Of a stretch of DNA of 20,714 nt, positions 13,063 through 20,401 are shown one piece after another. Numbering within the stretch: position 1 is the stretch's first letter; every line of letters begins with the position of its first letter. The position numbers and the translations under genes were made by a program. This stretch comes from DATECU01 sp035286745. GTDB lineage: Bacteria; Acidobacteriota; Vicinamibacteria; Fen-336. A model generated the notes under the pieces. The model saw only the letters and a program-made list of their open reading frames with translations. It searched no databases and was not told where the DNA came from. Location of the stretch: positions 1 to 20,714 of the forward strand of contig DATECU010000204.1 of NCBI GenBank assembly GCA_035286745.1. The letters run 5' to 3'.

Positions 13063-14685
13063 TCAGGTACGGCGCCTCTCCAGGGCGCCGAGCACGGAGT
13101 TGAAGGCGTCGGTGGCTCGCTTGCTGAGGCTCTCCGCCTCGGAGCGGGTCGCCGCCACGAAGGCCGGGTCCTCGATCTCGCCGAGGTTAATGAGAACGTT
13201 GCGGCCGGCGCCCCAGATCCCGGCCTCCAAGGCCTTGGCGCCCACCTCCAGATCGGAGCGGGACGCGAAGTTGCCGTGCTCGGCCATTTCGATCATGGCG
13301 GCCCACGCGGTGTCGGCGAGGCGCATGGTGGAGAGCGGGACCTCGACCGCCTTCCGGAGCCCGGCTTGCATGGCGGCCTGGCGGGCAGCGGCATGCTCCG
13401 GCGTGGCCTTGGGCAGACCGACCGCTGCCATGTAGTCGTTGAAAGCGCTGGTGTCGGCATCGATCATGGGTAGCAGAGCAGCCATGGCTTGGTGAAGCGG
13501 AGGGATCAGCCGGCGCATGGCGGCGTCCTGGGCATCGAACTTGCGCTTGCCGTAGGTCATCCAGCCGACCATCGCTCCGAGCGCGGTGCCCAGGGAGGCC
13601 AGAAGCGCCGAGGCCGACCCACCGCCCGGGGCCGCGGTTCGCGAACCCAGCAGCTCCACGAAGCCGCGGACGCTGAGGCTCGCCAGCGGTTCCTGGCCCC
13701 CCTCTTCAATCATGTACTCGATGATGCGCTTCTCCGGCTGGAACGGGGAGATCGAGCTGAGGCCCAGCCGGTCCACGGCCAGGCGGATCTTCTGCCGCTC
13801 GTCGACGACGAAGAGGCCCTCGTTCTCGATGTAGTGCTCGGCCGCCAGCAGCAGCGCCCGGAGTGGGATCAGACCCACCAGCTCGGAGCCGGCGACTCCT
13901 ACCTTGAGCTTGCGGGCTTCGTCCGCACAGGCCTCGAAGGCCACGTGGGGTGGGGTCACCGTGTAGTCGTCGAGGTTCATCGAGACCTGGGCCATGCTGT
14001 ACTCGTCCACCCACCAGCCGATGCCCTTCACCGCCTTGAGACGTCCCGGCTCGCCGGGACCCCGGCCCTGCTCGCGAACGTTCAGGGCGACGCGGTGGGC
14101 CTGCTCCTTGGTGCCCAGGATGTTGACGTTATACGCGATCAGGAAGAACCGAGCCCCGGTGACGGTAGCCCCCCAGCTTGGCAGGAACTCGGCCGGGCCG
14201 TAGTCGGGCTTCCACTCCGGCTTGCCGATCCTCTCGGCCAGCCCCTCGTACTCGCCGGCGCGGATCTGCTTCAGGCTCTTGCGATGGGCCTGGGTGGCGG
14301 CCGCCTCGTAGAGGTAGATCGGCAGCCCCAGTTCCTGAGCCGCCCGCCGGCCGAACTCCTGCGCGCAGGCCACGCAGTCGTCCATGGTCACATCCGCGAC
14401 CGGCACGAAGGGGCACACGTCCATGGCCCCCAGGCGAGGGTGCTCGCCTCGGTGCCGGCGCATATCGATGAGGTCCTTGGCTGTCCGCGCCGAGCTGAGC
14501 GCACCCTCGACGACGGCCTGGGGGCTGCCCACGAAGGTGTAGACGGTGCGGTTGGTGGACTGGCCCGGGTCCACATCAAGCAGGGTCACCCCCGGCGTCT
14601 TGCGAATGGCCTCGGCGATGGCATCGATGACGGCGCGATCGCGGCCCTCGGAGAAGTTGGGGACGCACTCGACGATCTTCTTCAT
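13063..14685 (-). CDS. ftcD: Fused glutamate formimidoyltransferase / formimidotetrahydrofolate cyclodeaminase
   Basis: This 540-residue bifunctional enzyme links histidine breakdown to one-carbon metabolism. The N-terminal part (1-325) transfers the formimino group from N-formimino-glutamate to tetrahydrofolate; the C-terminal part (335-540) releases ammonia to give 5,10-methenyl-THF. VECVPNFSEGRD at 5-16 and RRHRGEHPRLGAMDVCPFVPV (76-96) mark the transferase; H82 matches the catalytic His82 of mammalian FTCD. RTAAPGGGS (349-357) marks the cyclodeaminase, with D409/D411 near the residue equivalent to mammalian Asp412. Both active sites look intact and full length, in the same fusion order as the animal enzyme; many bacteria have separate genes. 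No hutH, hutU or hutI is in the window. DinB-like and FmdB-like genes flank it on the same strand. The start ATG 14685 has no strong ribosome site. Confidence 0.95.
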   Translation of the reverse strand: MKKIVECVPNFSEGRDRAVIDAIAEAIRKTPGVTLLDVDPGQSTNRTVYTFVGSPQAVVEGALSSARTAKDLIDMRRHRGEHPRLGAMDVCPFVPVADVTMDDCVACAQEFGRRAAQELGLPIYLYEAAATQAHRKSLKQIRAGEYEGLAERIGKPEWKPDYGPAEFLPSWGATVTGARFFLIAYNVNILGTKEQAHRVALNVREQGRGPGEPGRLKAVKGIGWWVDEYSMAQVSMNLDDYTVTPPHVAFEACADEARKLKVGVAGSELVGLIPLRALLLAAEHYIENEGLFVVDERQKIRLAVDRLGLSSISPFQPEKRIIEYMIEEGGQEPLASLSVRGFVELLGSRTAAPGGGSASALLASLGTALGAMVGWMTYGKRKFDAQDAAMRRLIPPLHQAMAALLPMIDADTSAFNDYMAAVGLPKATPEHAAARQAAMQAGLRKAVEVPLSTMRLADTAWAAMIEMAEHGNFASRSDLEVGAKALEAGIWGAGRNVLINLGEIEDPAFVAATRSEAESLSKRATDAFNSVLGALERRRT

Positions 14686-14759
14686 GGCGCGGGAAGGCTA
14701 TGTCGGTCGCTGGGGCGTGGTCAAGCCAGGCGGACGGCTCGCCGGGTCTCCTCTGCGTC

Positions 14760-15245
14760 TCAGGCCCAGACGGGAGCCGGCCGGCCTTTCCAGTGCCAGA
14801 CGATGAGGTCGGTCAGCGGCGGCTTGCCACCCAGCTCACGCAGCCGGGTCGCGTTCTGGCCTCGATGATAGTGGCTGTGCATGGCGGCTTGGTGCAGCGC
14901 CTGAGCCACGGTGATGTGGCAGGGTGGGTCCTTGAACCAGGGGACCTGGATGACCTCCCCCAGCCGCTCGGGCGCGATCGCGGTCAGCAGCGACGCCATC
15001 TGTTGGTGGGTCGAGATCACGGCCTCCTTGAGCGCGGCCATGGTGGGGTAGTCGGACAGGTTGGTGATTCGCGGCGCCTCAGCTCTGGCCAGGGCAAGGA
15101 AGGCGCGTTGGACCAGGTGGATGTGGTGAAGCCGTTCGCAGGCGGCCCGGTCCGCCAGCGCGCCCGGCTGGCCGTCCAGAGCCCGCCAGTGCTCGGCGTC
15201 GGCCCAGGCGCCGTGGGCGAAGAGGTCCTGCAGGATTTCGCGCAT
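14760..15245 (-). CDS. DinB-family four-helix-bundle metalloprotein
   Basis: The 161-residue protein has the DinB/YfiT-like layout, which forms a four-helix bundle with a divalent metal bound by three histidines. Here these are H43 in LHHIHLV and H123/H127 in AMHSHYHRGQ. The ending (LGGKPPLTDLIVWHWKGRPAPVW) resembles the DinB subgroup with TDYIFW-type tails. DinB-like proteins include bacillithiol and mycothiol S-transferases, but most have no known substrate. ATG 15245 begins the minus-strand run; ftcD follows 74 bases downstream. No strong ribosome site is seen. The plus-strand reductase starts 167 bases away on the other side of a shared divergent gap. Confidence 0.85.
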   Translation of the reverse strand: MREILQDLFAHGAWADAEHWRALDGQPGALADRAACERLHHIHLVQRAFLALARAEAPRITNLSDYPTMAALKEAVISTHQQMASLLTAIAPERLGEVIQVPWFKDPPCHITVAQALHQAAMHSHYHRGQNATRLRELGGKPPLTDLIVWHWKGRPAPVWA

Positions 15246-15273
15246 GGGGCATGATAGCTCGCCGGGGACGGCC

Positions 15274-15294
15274 GCGGTCGGCTGTCAGCACTCA
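15274..15294 (+). repeat. Heptanucleotide tandem repeat, second copy
   Basis: Three consecutive 7-base units GCGGTCG, GCTGTCA and GCACTCA lie in the 15246-15412 divergent gap. The 13-mer GTCGGCTGTCAGC at 15277-15289 is identical to 5784-5796. Both arrays sit in divergent intergenic DNA upstream of a plus-strand dehydrogenase gene and in the same orientation. The gap holds no gene. Confidence 0.5.
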
Positions 15295-15343
15295 CGGACG
15301 GGCACGAGGTTGGAGAACCGAACGGGCCTGGCGATAGCACGAA

Positions 15344-15372
15344 TTGATTCCGTGGCCGCGACCGGCTAGCCT
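15344..15372 (+). promoter_or_regulatory. Candidate promoter for the saccharopine-dehydrogenase-like gene
   Basis: TTGATT at 15344-15349 and TAGCCT at 15367-15372 are spaced by 17 bases, matching the -35 box at 4 of 6 positions and the -10 box at 3 of 6. A start near 15379 would leave a 34-base leader containing the AAGGA ribosome site at 15402-15406. Confidence 0.35.
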
Positions 15373-15412
15373 CCTTCGGCTGTTCTCTCGGGGTCGCAGG
15401 AAAGGAAACAAC

Positions 15413-16561
15413 ATGACGAAGACCGTGATCCTCGGTGGCGGGATGATCGGCTCGGCGATGGCCATGGACCTGGCCAAGGACCCCGGGTTCGAGGTCACCG
15501 TGGCTGACGCCAGGCAGGAGAGCCTGGACCGCATCGCCGCCCGATGGGGAGTGCCCACGCTGCTGGCCGACCTCTCGGACCCGCGAGCGGTCCATCAGCT
15601 CGCCTCCGGCTTCGACCTGGTGCTGGGCGCGCTGCCCAGCGTGTTCGGTTTCGCGTCCTTGAGGGCCGTCATCGAGGCCGGGCGGCCTTTCGTCGACATC
15701 AGCTTCATGGCCGAGAACGCTCTGGAACTGGACGGGCTGGCTCGGGAGAGAGGGGTGGTCGCGGTCGTCGATTGCGGGGTCGCCCCCGGGACCAGCAACC
15801 TCCTGGCGGGGTACGCCGCGAGCCAGCTCGATCGGTGCGACAACATCGAGATCTACGTCGGTGGCCTGCCTGCGGAGCGCCGCTGGCCCTTCGAGTACAA
15901 GGCGGGCTTTGCCCCCAGCGACGTGATCGAGGAGTACACCCGGCCGGCTCGGCTGGTGGAGCATGGCCAGGTGGTGGTGAGGGAGGCGCTTTCGGAGCCG
16001 GAACTTCTAGACTTCCCGGAGATCGGGAGCCTGGAGGCCTTCAACACCGACGGGCTGCGCAGCCTGATCTTCACCCTGAAGGCGCCTTTCATGAAGGAGA
16101 AGACGCTGCGCTATCCCGGCCACATCGCGCTGATGCGGGCCTTCCGGGAGACCGGCCTCTTCTCCAAGGACTTGATCGAGGTCAACGGGCAGCCGGTCCG
16201 CCCGCTCGAGGTGACAGCCGCCCTGCTCTTCCCCAAGTGGACCTTCGCCGAAGGCGAGGCGGACATCACCGTCCTGCGGGTGCGGGTCGAGGGCCGCCGG
16301 GGGGAAGAACGCTTGCGCTATGCGTGGGACCTGCTCGACCGTTACCACGCCGAAAGCGGTCTGCGCAGCATGTCGCGCACAACCGCCTTTCCGGCGGTGA
16401 TCGTGGCCCGCCTCCTGGCCCAGGGGCGCTTCCGCCGTCCCGGCGTCCACCCGCCCGAGATCCTGGGTGCCGAGCCCGGCCTGGCCGACGCGGTCCTCGG
16501 CGAACTCCTGGCCCGCGGGGTTGCCGTGCGAGCCAGCACCCAACGCCTGCCCCCGAGTTAG
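15413..16561 (+). CDS. Saccharopine dehydrogenase-family oxidoreductase
   Basis: This 382-residue cytosolic oxidoreductase has an N-terminal Rossmann domain, VILGGGMIGSAMA (5-17), with VADAR at the end of strand 2, typical of NAD(P) binding. The family's PGTSNLLAGYA motif follows near residues 126-136 (DCGVAPGTSN). A C-terminal catalytic domain contains YKAGFAPSDVIEEY. The size and motifs fit the lysine 6-dehydrogenase/saccharopine-reductase branch (Lys9/LYSDH-like), which interconverts saccharopine or oxidises lysine in lysine breakdown. The exact substrate is not evident. ATG 15413 is chosen because AAGGA is 6 bases upstream and the Rossmann motif starts right after it; an upstream ATG at 15344 lacks support. 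The secreted M24 peptidase follows 14 bases downstream, so the two are probably co-transcribed. A peptide-to-amino-acid catabolic link is possible. Confidence 0.85.
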   Translation: MTKTVILGGGMIGSAMAMDLAKDPGFEVTVADARQESLDRIAARWGVPTLLADLSDPRAVHQLASGFDLVLGALPSVFGFASLRAVIEAGRPFVDISFMAENALELDGLARERGVVAVVDCGVAPGTSNLLAGYAASQLDRCDNIEIYVGGLPAERRWPFEYKAGFAPSDVIEEYTRPARLVEHGQVVVREALSEPELLDFPEIGSLEAFNTDGLRSLIFTLKAPFMKEKTLRYPGHIALMRAFRETGLFSKDLIEVNGQPVRPLEVTAALLFPKWTFAEGEADITVLRVRVEGRRGEERLRYAWDLLDRYHAESGLRSMSRTTAFPAVIVARLLAQGRFRRPGVHPPEILGAEPGLADAVLGELLARGVAVRASTQRLPPS

Positions 16562-16575
16562 CCCGGAGATCCGCC

Positions 16576-18036
16576 ATGAGACGACTTCGCTGCGCCGTGT
16601 TCCTGGTCTTCGTGGGACGGTCTCTGCCGGAGGCCAGCGCCCAGGACGTCCCGCTGTTCACCAGCGACTTCCCGGCCGAGGAGTTGGTGGCCCGCCGGGA
16701 TCGGGTGTCGGAGGCCATCGGCCCGCAGGCGGTGGCTCTCATCCAGGGAGCGCCGAGCCCCTCCGCCTACCTGCGCTTTCGCCAAACCAATGAGTTCTAC
16801 TACCTGAGCGGGCTCGAAGTGCCTCACGCCTACCTTCTGCTGGACGGGAGCAGCCGCCGGTCGTTCCTCTACCTGCCCCACCGCAACCCGAACCGCGAAC
16901 GGGGCGAGGGGAAGTCGCTCTCGGCCGAGGACGCGGAGGAGGTGAAGAAGCTAACGGGCGTCAGCGGCGTCTTCGGTCTGGAGGCCATGAACGAGCACCT
17001 GTCGCGGGCTCTTCTGCGCGAGCGGCCGCGGCCCCTCTTCACTCCCTTGGCCCCCGCGGAGGGGGCTGCCACCAACCGCGACCTGGCGCTGCGCGCGGTT
17101 GCGGACTGGACCGCCGATCCCTGGGACGGCCAGGTCTCGCGCGAAGCGAGGTTTCTTGCCTTGCTGAAGAGCCGCTTCCCGGGCCTGGAAGTGCGCGACC
17201 TCTCGCCGGTGCTGGACGGCCTGCGCCTCATCAAGAGCCCGAGGGAAGTCGCCCTCATCAGGCGCTCCACCCGGCTGGCCGGTCTCGCCATCCTGGAAGC
17301 CATGCGCTCCACCCGGCCGGGGATACTGGAACAGGAGCTGGATGGAGTCGCCAAGTTCGTCTTCTTCCGCAACGGGGCTCAGGGGGAGGCCTACTACTCC
17401 CTGATCGCCAGCGGACCAAACGCCTGGTACCCTCACTACAACGCCGGCAAGAGGCGGCTCCGGGACGGAGAGCTGCTGCTCATGGACTTCGCTCCCGACG
17501 TCGGCTACTTGGTGAGCGACATCACCCGCATGTGGCCGGTGAACGGCCGTTTCAGCAGCGAGCAGCGAGCGCTCTACCAGTTCTATGTGGCTTGCTACCG
17601 GGCCATTCTGAAGGCCATCCGACCCGGGGTCACCCACACGCAAGCCAAGCAGGAGGCAGCCACGGCCATGGAGAAGATCCTGGCCGGGGCTCGCTTGGCC
17701 AAGCCCACGCACCTGAAGGCGGGGGCCGACTTCGTCAAGAGCTACCGGGACTCGGCGGGCCAGGGTCGGCTTGGCCACTTCGTCGGCATGGCAACCCACG
17801 ATGTAGGGGCCGACGACGGACCGCTCCGCCCGGGCATGGTGTTCACCATCGAGCCCGCACTTCGCGTCCCCGAAGAGCAGCTCTACATTCGCCTTGAGGA
17901 TCTCATTGTGGTCGGGGAGCAGGCGGCGGAGGTGGTGTCGGCATGGCTGCCCATGGACCCCGACGAGATCGAGAAGGTGATGAGAGAAGACGGCATCCTT
18001 GACCGGTACCCCGCGGACGAAGTCGCTCCGCGGTAG
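16576..18036 (+). CDS. Secreted M24B Xaa-Pro aminopeptidase (aminopeptidase P-like)
   Basis: A 486-residue dinuclear metallopeptidase that should remove N-terminal residues before proline. Residues 1-23 form a signal peptide: basic MRRLR, hydrophobic CAVFLVFVG, then ASAQD. An aminopeptidase-P N-terminal domain (about 30-180) contains FRQTNEFYYLSGLE. The pita-bread domain (about 215-455) keeps all five metal ligands: D304 (LLMDFAPD), D315 (SDITR), H401 (GHFVGMATHD), E426 (TIEPAL) and E441 (RLEDL). These correspond to the set D260/D271/H354/E383/E406 of E. coli PepP. Export suggests a periplasmic or extracellular site, unlike cytosolic PepP. ATG 16576 has GGAG 7 bases upstream. It is 14 bases after the dehydrogenase and 24 bases before the Clp-like gene. 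It probably feeds amino acids from scavenged peptides. Confidence 0.92.
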   Translation: MRRLRCAVFLVFVGRSLPEASAQDVPLFTSDFPAEELVARRDRVSEAIGPQAVALIQGAPSPSAYLRFRQTNEFYYLSGLEVPHAYLLLDGSSRRSFLYLPHRNPNRERGEGKSLSAEDAEEVKKLTGVSGVFGLEAMNEHLSRALLRERPRPLFTPLAPAEGAATNRDLALRAVADWTADPWDGQVSREARFLALLKSRFPGLEVRDLSPVLDGLRLIKSPREVALIRRSTRLAGLAILEAMRSTRPGILEQELDGVAKFVFFRNGAQGEAYYSLIASGPNAWYPHYNAGKRRLRDGELLLMDFAPDVGYLVSDITRMWPVNGRFSSEQRALYQFYVACYRAILKAIRPGVTHTQAKQEAATAMEKILAGARLAKPTHLKAGADFVKSYRDSAGQGRLGHFVGMATHDVGADDGPLRPGMVFTIEPALRVPEEQLYIRLEDLIVVGEQAAEVVSAWLPMDPDEIEKVMREDGILDRYPADEVAPR

Positions 18037-18060
18037 GGCCGAGAGCGGCACTCCGATTCG

Positions 18061-20391
18061 ATGAACGACCTTTCACCCGGCGCCTCCCTGGCCTGGAAGA
18101 TCGCTGCCGCCGAGACCGGAGAGTCGCGCCACGCCTGGATCGAGCCCGCGCACCTGCTGATCGGCGTGCTCAGCCTGGAGAAGCTAGCCCAGCTCCCGGA
18201 ATCCTACGCCCGCCTCGAAGCCGAGGACCGCCGGGTGGTGGACCAGGAGAGTCAGCGGCTCCGCGACGTTCTCACCCAGGCGGCTCTGGATGCGTCCGTT
18301 TGGCGGAGGCGGCTGCGAGGACGCCTGGGCATCGGCGCCCAGACCTCCAGCGGAAAGGCGGTCAGCCGCAGTCCTGCCTGCAAGGAAGCCTTCGAGCGGG
18401 CGGCGGGGCTCGCCGGAGCCGGAGCCACCACCAGCCTTCACCTGCTGGCGGCCCTGGTGGAGGCTGGGGGCGGGATCATCAAGGCCTCGCTGGAGGACGC
18501 CGGAGTCCGGCCCGAGGCTCTCGGGGGCCTGGCGCTGGCGACCGAACGGCGCGCGGCTCCCGGCTTGCTCGTGGTGGCGCCACCGGCCCTCGCGCCTAGC
18601 ACTCCGGAGCTGGACCGCTACGGCCGCGACCTCACCCGCCTGGCCGCCCAGGATCGGCTGCACCCTCTGATTGGACGGCGACACGAGATCCGGCGAGTCG
18701 TGCAAGCGCTCGCTCGCGGGGTCAGGAACAACCCGGTCCTGGTCGGGGAGCCCGGGGTGGGAAGGACGGCCATCATGGAGGGCCTGGCCCAACGCGTCGT
18801 TCAGGGCCAGGATGCCGTGCTGGCGGGCAAGCGGATCGTGGAATTGAACCTGGGCACCCTGATCGAAGGTGCCCGCCGCCCTGACGACTTCCATGACCGT
18901 CTGGAAGCCATCCTGGCGGAGTTGCAGCGCCACCCGGAGGTGATCGTCCTGCTCGACCCCCTGCACCTCGCGGTCGGCGGCGGGCGAGGCGGCGAGGGCC
19001 ACCAGGACGCCTCCCGGCTGGTGAAGCCGGCTCTGGCCCACGGCGACCTGCGTTGCCTGGGAGTCACCACCGCCGCCGAGTACGCGCGTTATGTGGAATC
19101 GGATCCCGGTCTCGACCGGCGTTTCGAGAAGGTCGTGGTGGAGGAGCCGAGCCGGGACGCGGCCCTCGCCATCCTGCGCAGCCTGCGCCCGGACTGGGAG
19201 GCCCGGCAGGGGATTCGCATCGCCGAAGAGGCCTTGCTGGCTGCCCTCGACCTGTGCTTGCGTTTCGATCCGGACCGCCGCTTGCCTGCAAAGGCCATTG
19301 CCGCGCTGGACGAAGCGGTGGCCCTCGCTTTGAGCCCCTCCGAGGCCGCGGATGTCACCGACCGAAACGGGGTGGGTGGGGTACTGGTCACCGAGCGGGA
19401 GGTCGCTCGTGCCCTGGCCAACCGGCTGGGGTTGCCCCAGGAGCTGCTCAGCGAGAGGCCCGCAGGGCTCCGCCGCGCCCGGGTGCTGGAGATGGAGCCC
19501 TTCCTGAGGAGCCGGCTCTTCGGTCAAGACGACGCCGTCAGGCGGGTCACCGAACGCCTGAAGCTGGCGCATGGCGGGGTTCTGGAAAGGCGTGGTCCGC
19601 TGGCGGTCTTTCTGTTCCTGGGCCCCCGCGGGGTGGGAAAGACGGAGCTGGCGCGGCTGCTGGCGGAGTTCCTCCTGGGCAGCCCAGCGGAGCTGGTCCG
19701 CTTCGACATGGCGGAGTTCGCTGAGTCGCGGAGCACCACCAAGCTGGTTGGCGTGCCTCCGGGCAGCGGCTCGCAGCAAGAGGCACAGCTCACCCGCCGG
19801 TTGCGCGCCCGACCTCAGGCGGTGGTGCTGATCGAGGATGTGGAGCGGGCTCATCCCCGGGTTCTCGAGGTCTTCCAGCAGGTCTTCGAGGTTGGTCAGC
19901 TCACCGACGCCACCGGCTTCACGGCGGACGCCCGGCACGCCGTCTTCGTCTTGACGTCGAGCCTGGGCACCGAATCGGTCTCTCTTCCCGGAGGCCACCA
20001 AACGTTGAGCGCCAGCGTTGAAGCGGCGCGCCGCCACCTCCCGGGTGGGCTGCTCCGGCTGGTGGACGATATCCTGCTCTTCCGGGCCCTGGAGGAGGAG
20101 GACGCCCTGCGCGTGCTGCAGCCGCGGCTGGGGATGGTCACCGACGCCCTGTGGCGACAACAGGGGGTGCGGCTTAGCATCGATCCTGAGACCCAGCGCT
20201 TCATTGCGCGGGCCGGCCTGATCCCGGGGCAGGGAGTCCGCGAATTGGGTCGAGCCGTAGAACGGCTGGTGGAGGTGCCGGTGGCCGAGCTGGTCCTGGC
20301 GGGCAAGCTAGCCTGGTACCCCGCCTGGCGCCTGGTCTGCGAAGGCGGGAGCACCCGACTCCAACCCGAACCAGGCAACCGGCGAGCCTGA
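18061..20391 (+). CDS. ClpA/ClpC-like AAA+ protein with degraded catalytic and pore motifs
   Basis: A 776-residue Hsp100 layout: Clp N-domain (1-150), AAA1 (about 195-440), AAA2 (about 475-770), and no ClpB middle coiled coil. AAA1 has Walker A GEPGVGRT (229-236) with Arg235 for Lys. Its Walker B is VIVLLDPLH (294-302), with Pro300 for the catalytic Glu. The pore loop reads GARRPDDF (270-277), where GAKYRGEF is expected, but the RRF arginine fingers (353-355) remain. AAA2 keeps Walker A GPRGVGKT (521-528). Its Walker B is VVLIEDVERAHP, with E592-D593 in place of D-E. The pore loop is GVPPGSGS (564-571) instead of GAPPGYVG. The arginine finger appears replaced by Leu near 665, and no IGL/IGF ClpP loop is visible. 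Sensor-2 GVRELGR (725-731) survives. It probably binds ATP only in AAA2 and does not thread substrates. It lies 10 bases before a Bpt gene. Confidence 0.85.
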   Translation: MNDLSPGASLAWKIAAAETGESRHAWIEPAHLLIGVLSLEKLAQLPESYARLEAEDRRVVDQESQRLRDVLTQAALDASVWRRRLRGRLGIGAQTSSGKAVSRSPACKEAFERAAGLAGAGATTSLHLLAALVEAGGGIIKASLEDAGVRPEALGGLALATERRAAPGLLVVAPPALAPSTPELDRYGRDLTRLAAQDRLHPLIGRRHEIRRVVQALARGVRNNPVLVGEPGVGRTAIMEGLAQRVVQGQDAVLAGKRIVELNLGTLIEGARRPDDFHDRLEAILAELQRHPEVIVLLDPLHLAVGGGRGGEGHQDASRLVKPALAHGDLRCLGVTTAAEYARYVESDPGLDRRFEKVVVEEPSRDAALAILRSLRPDWEARQGIRIAEEALLAALDLCLRFDPDRRLPAKAIAALDEAVALALSPSEAADVTDRNGVGGVLVTEREVARALANRLGLPQELLSERPAGLRRARVLEMEPFLRSRLFGQDDAVRRVTERLKLAHGGVLERRGPLAVFLFLGPRGVGKTELARLLAEFLLGSPAELVRFDMAEFAESRSTTKLVGVPPGSGSQQEAQLTRRLRARPQAVVLIEDVERAHPRVLEVFQQVFEVGQLTDATGFTADARHAVFVLTSSLGTESVSLPGGHQTLSASVEAARRHLPGGLLRLVDDILLFRALEEEDALRVLQPRLGMVTDALWRQQGVRLSIDPETQRFIARAGLIPGQGVRELGRAVERLVEVPVAELVLAGKLAWYPAWRLVCEGGSTRLQPEPGNRRA

Positions 20392-20401
20392 GGAGCCGCC
20401 A

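Noticed and set aside
13489..14868. A 459-codon plus-strand frame opposite ftcD
   Set aside because: Antisense to a full-length, motif-complete FtcD. The translation is compositionally biased (G, R, H, D, L) with no family features.
18719..18784. Possible frameshift or sequencing error explaining the Walker A K-to-R change in the Clp-like gene
   Set aside because: The frame stays open for 776 codons with conserved blocks on both sides. Several independent motif changes occur in both AAA domains, which one indel or miscall cannot explain.
18184..20160. A 658-codon open frame on the minus strand opposite the Clp-like gene
   Set aside because: It is a shadow of third-position GC bias. The plus-strand frame has clear AAA+ motifs; the minus frame is low-complexity Gln/Gly/Arg/His-rich with no recognisable domain.
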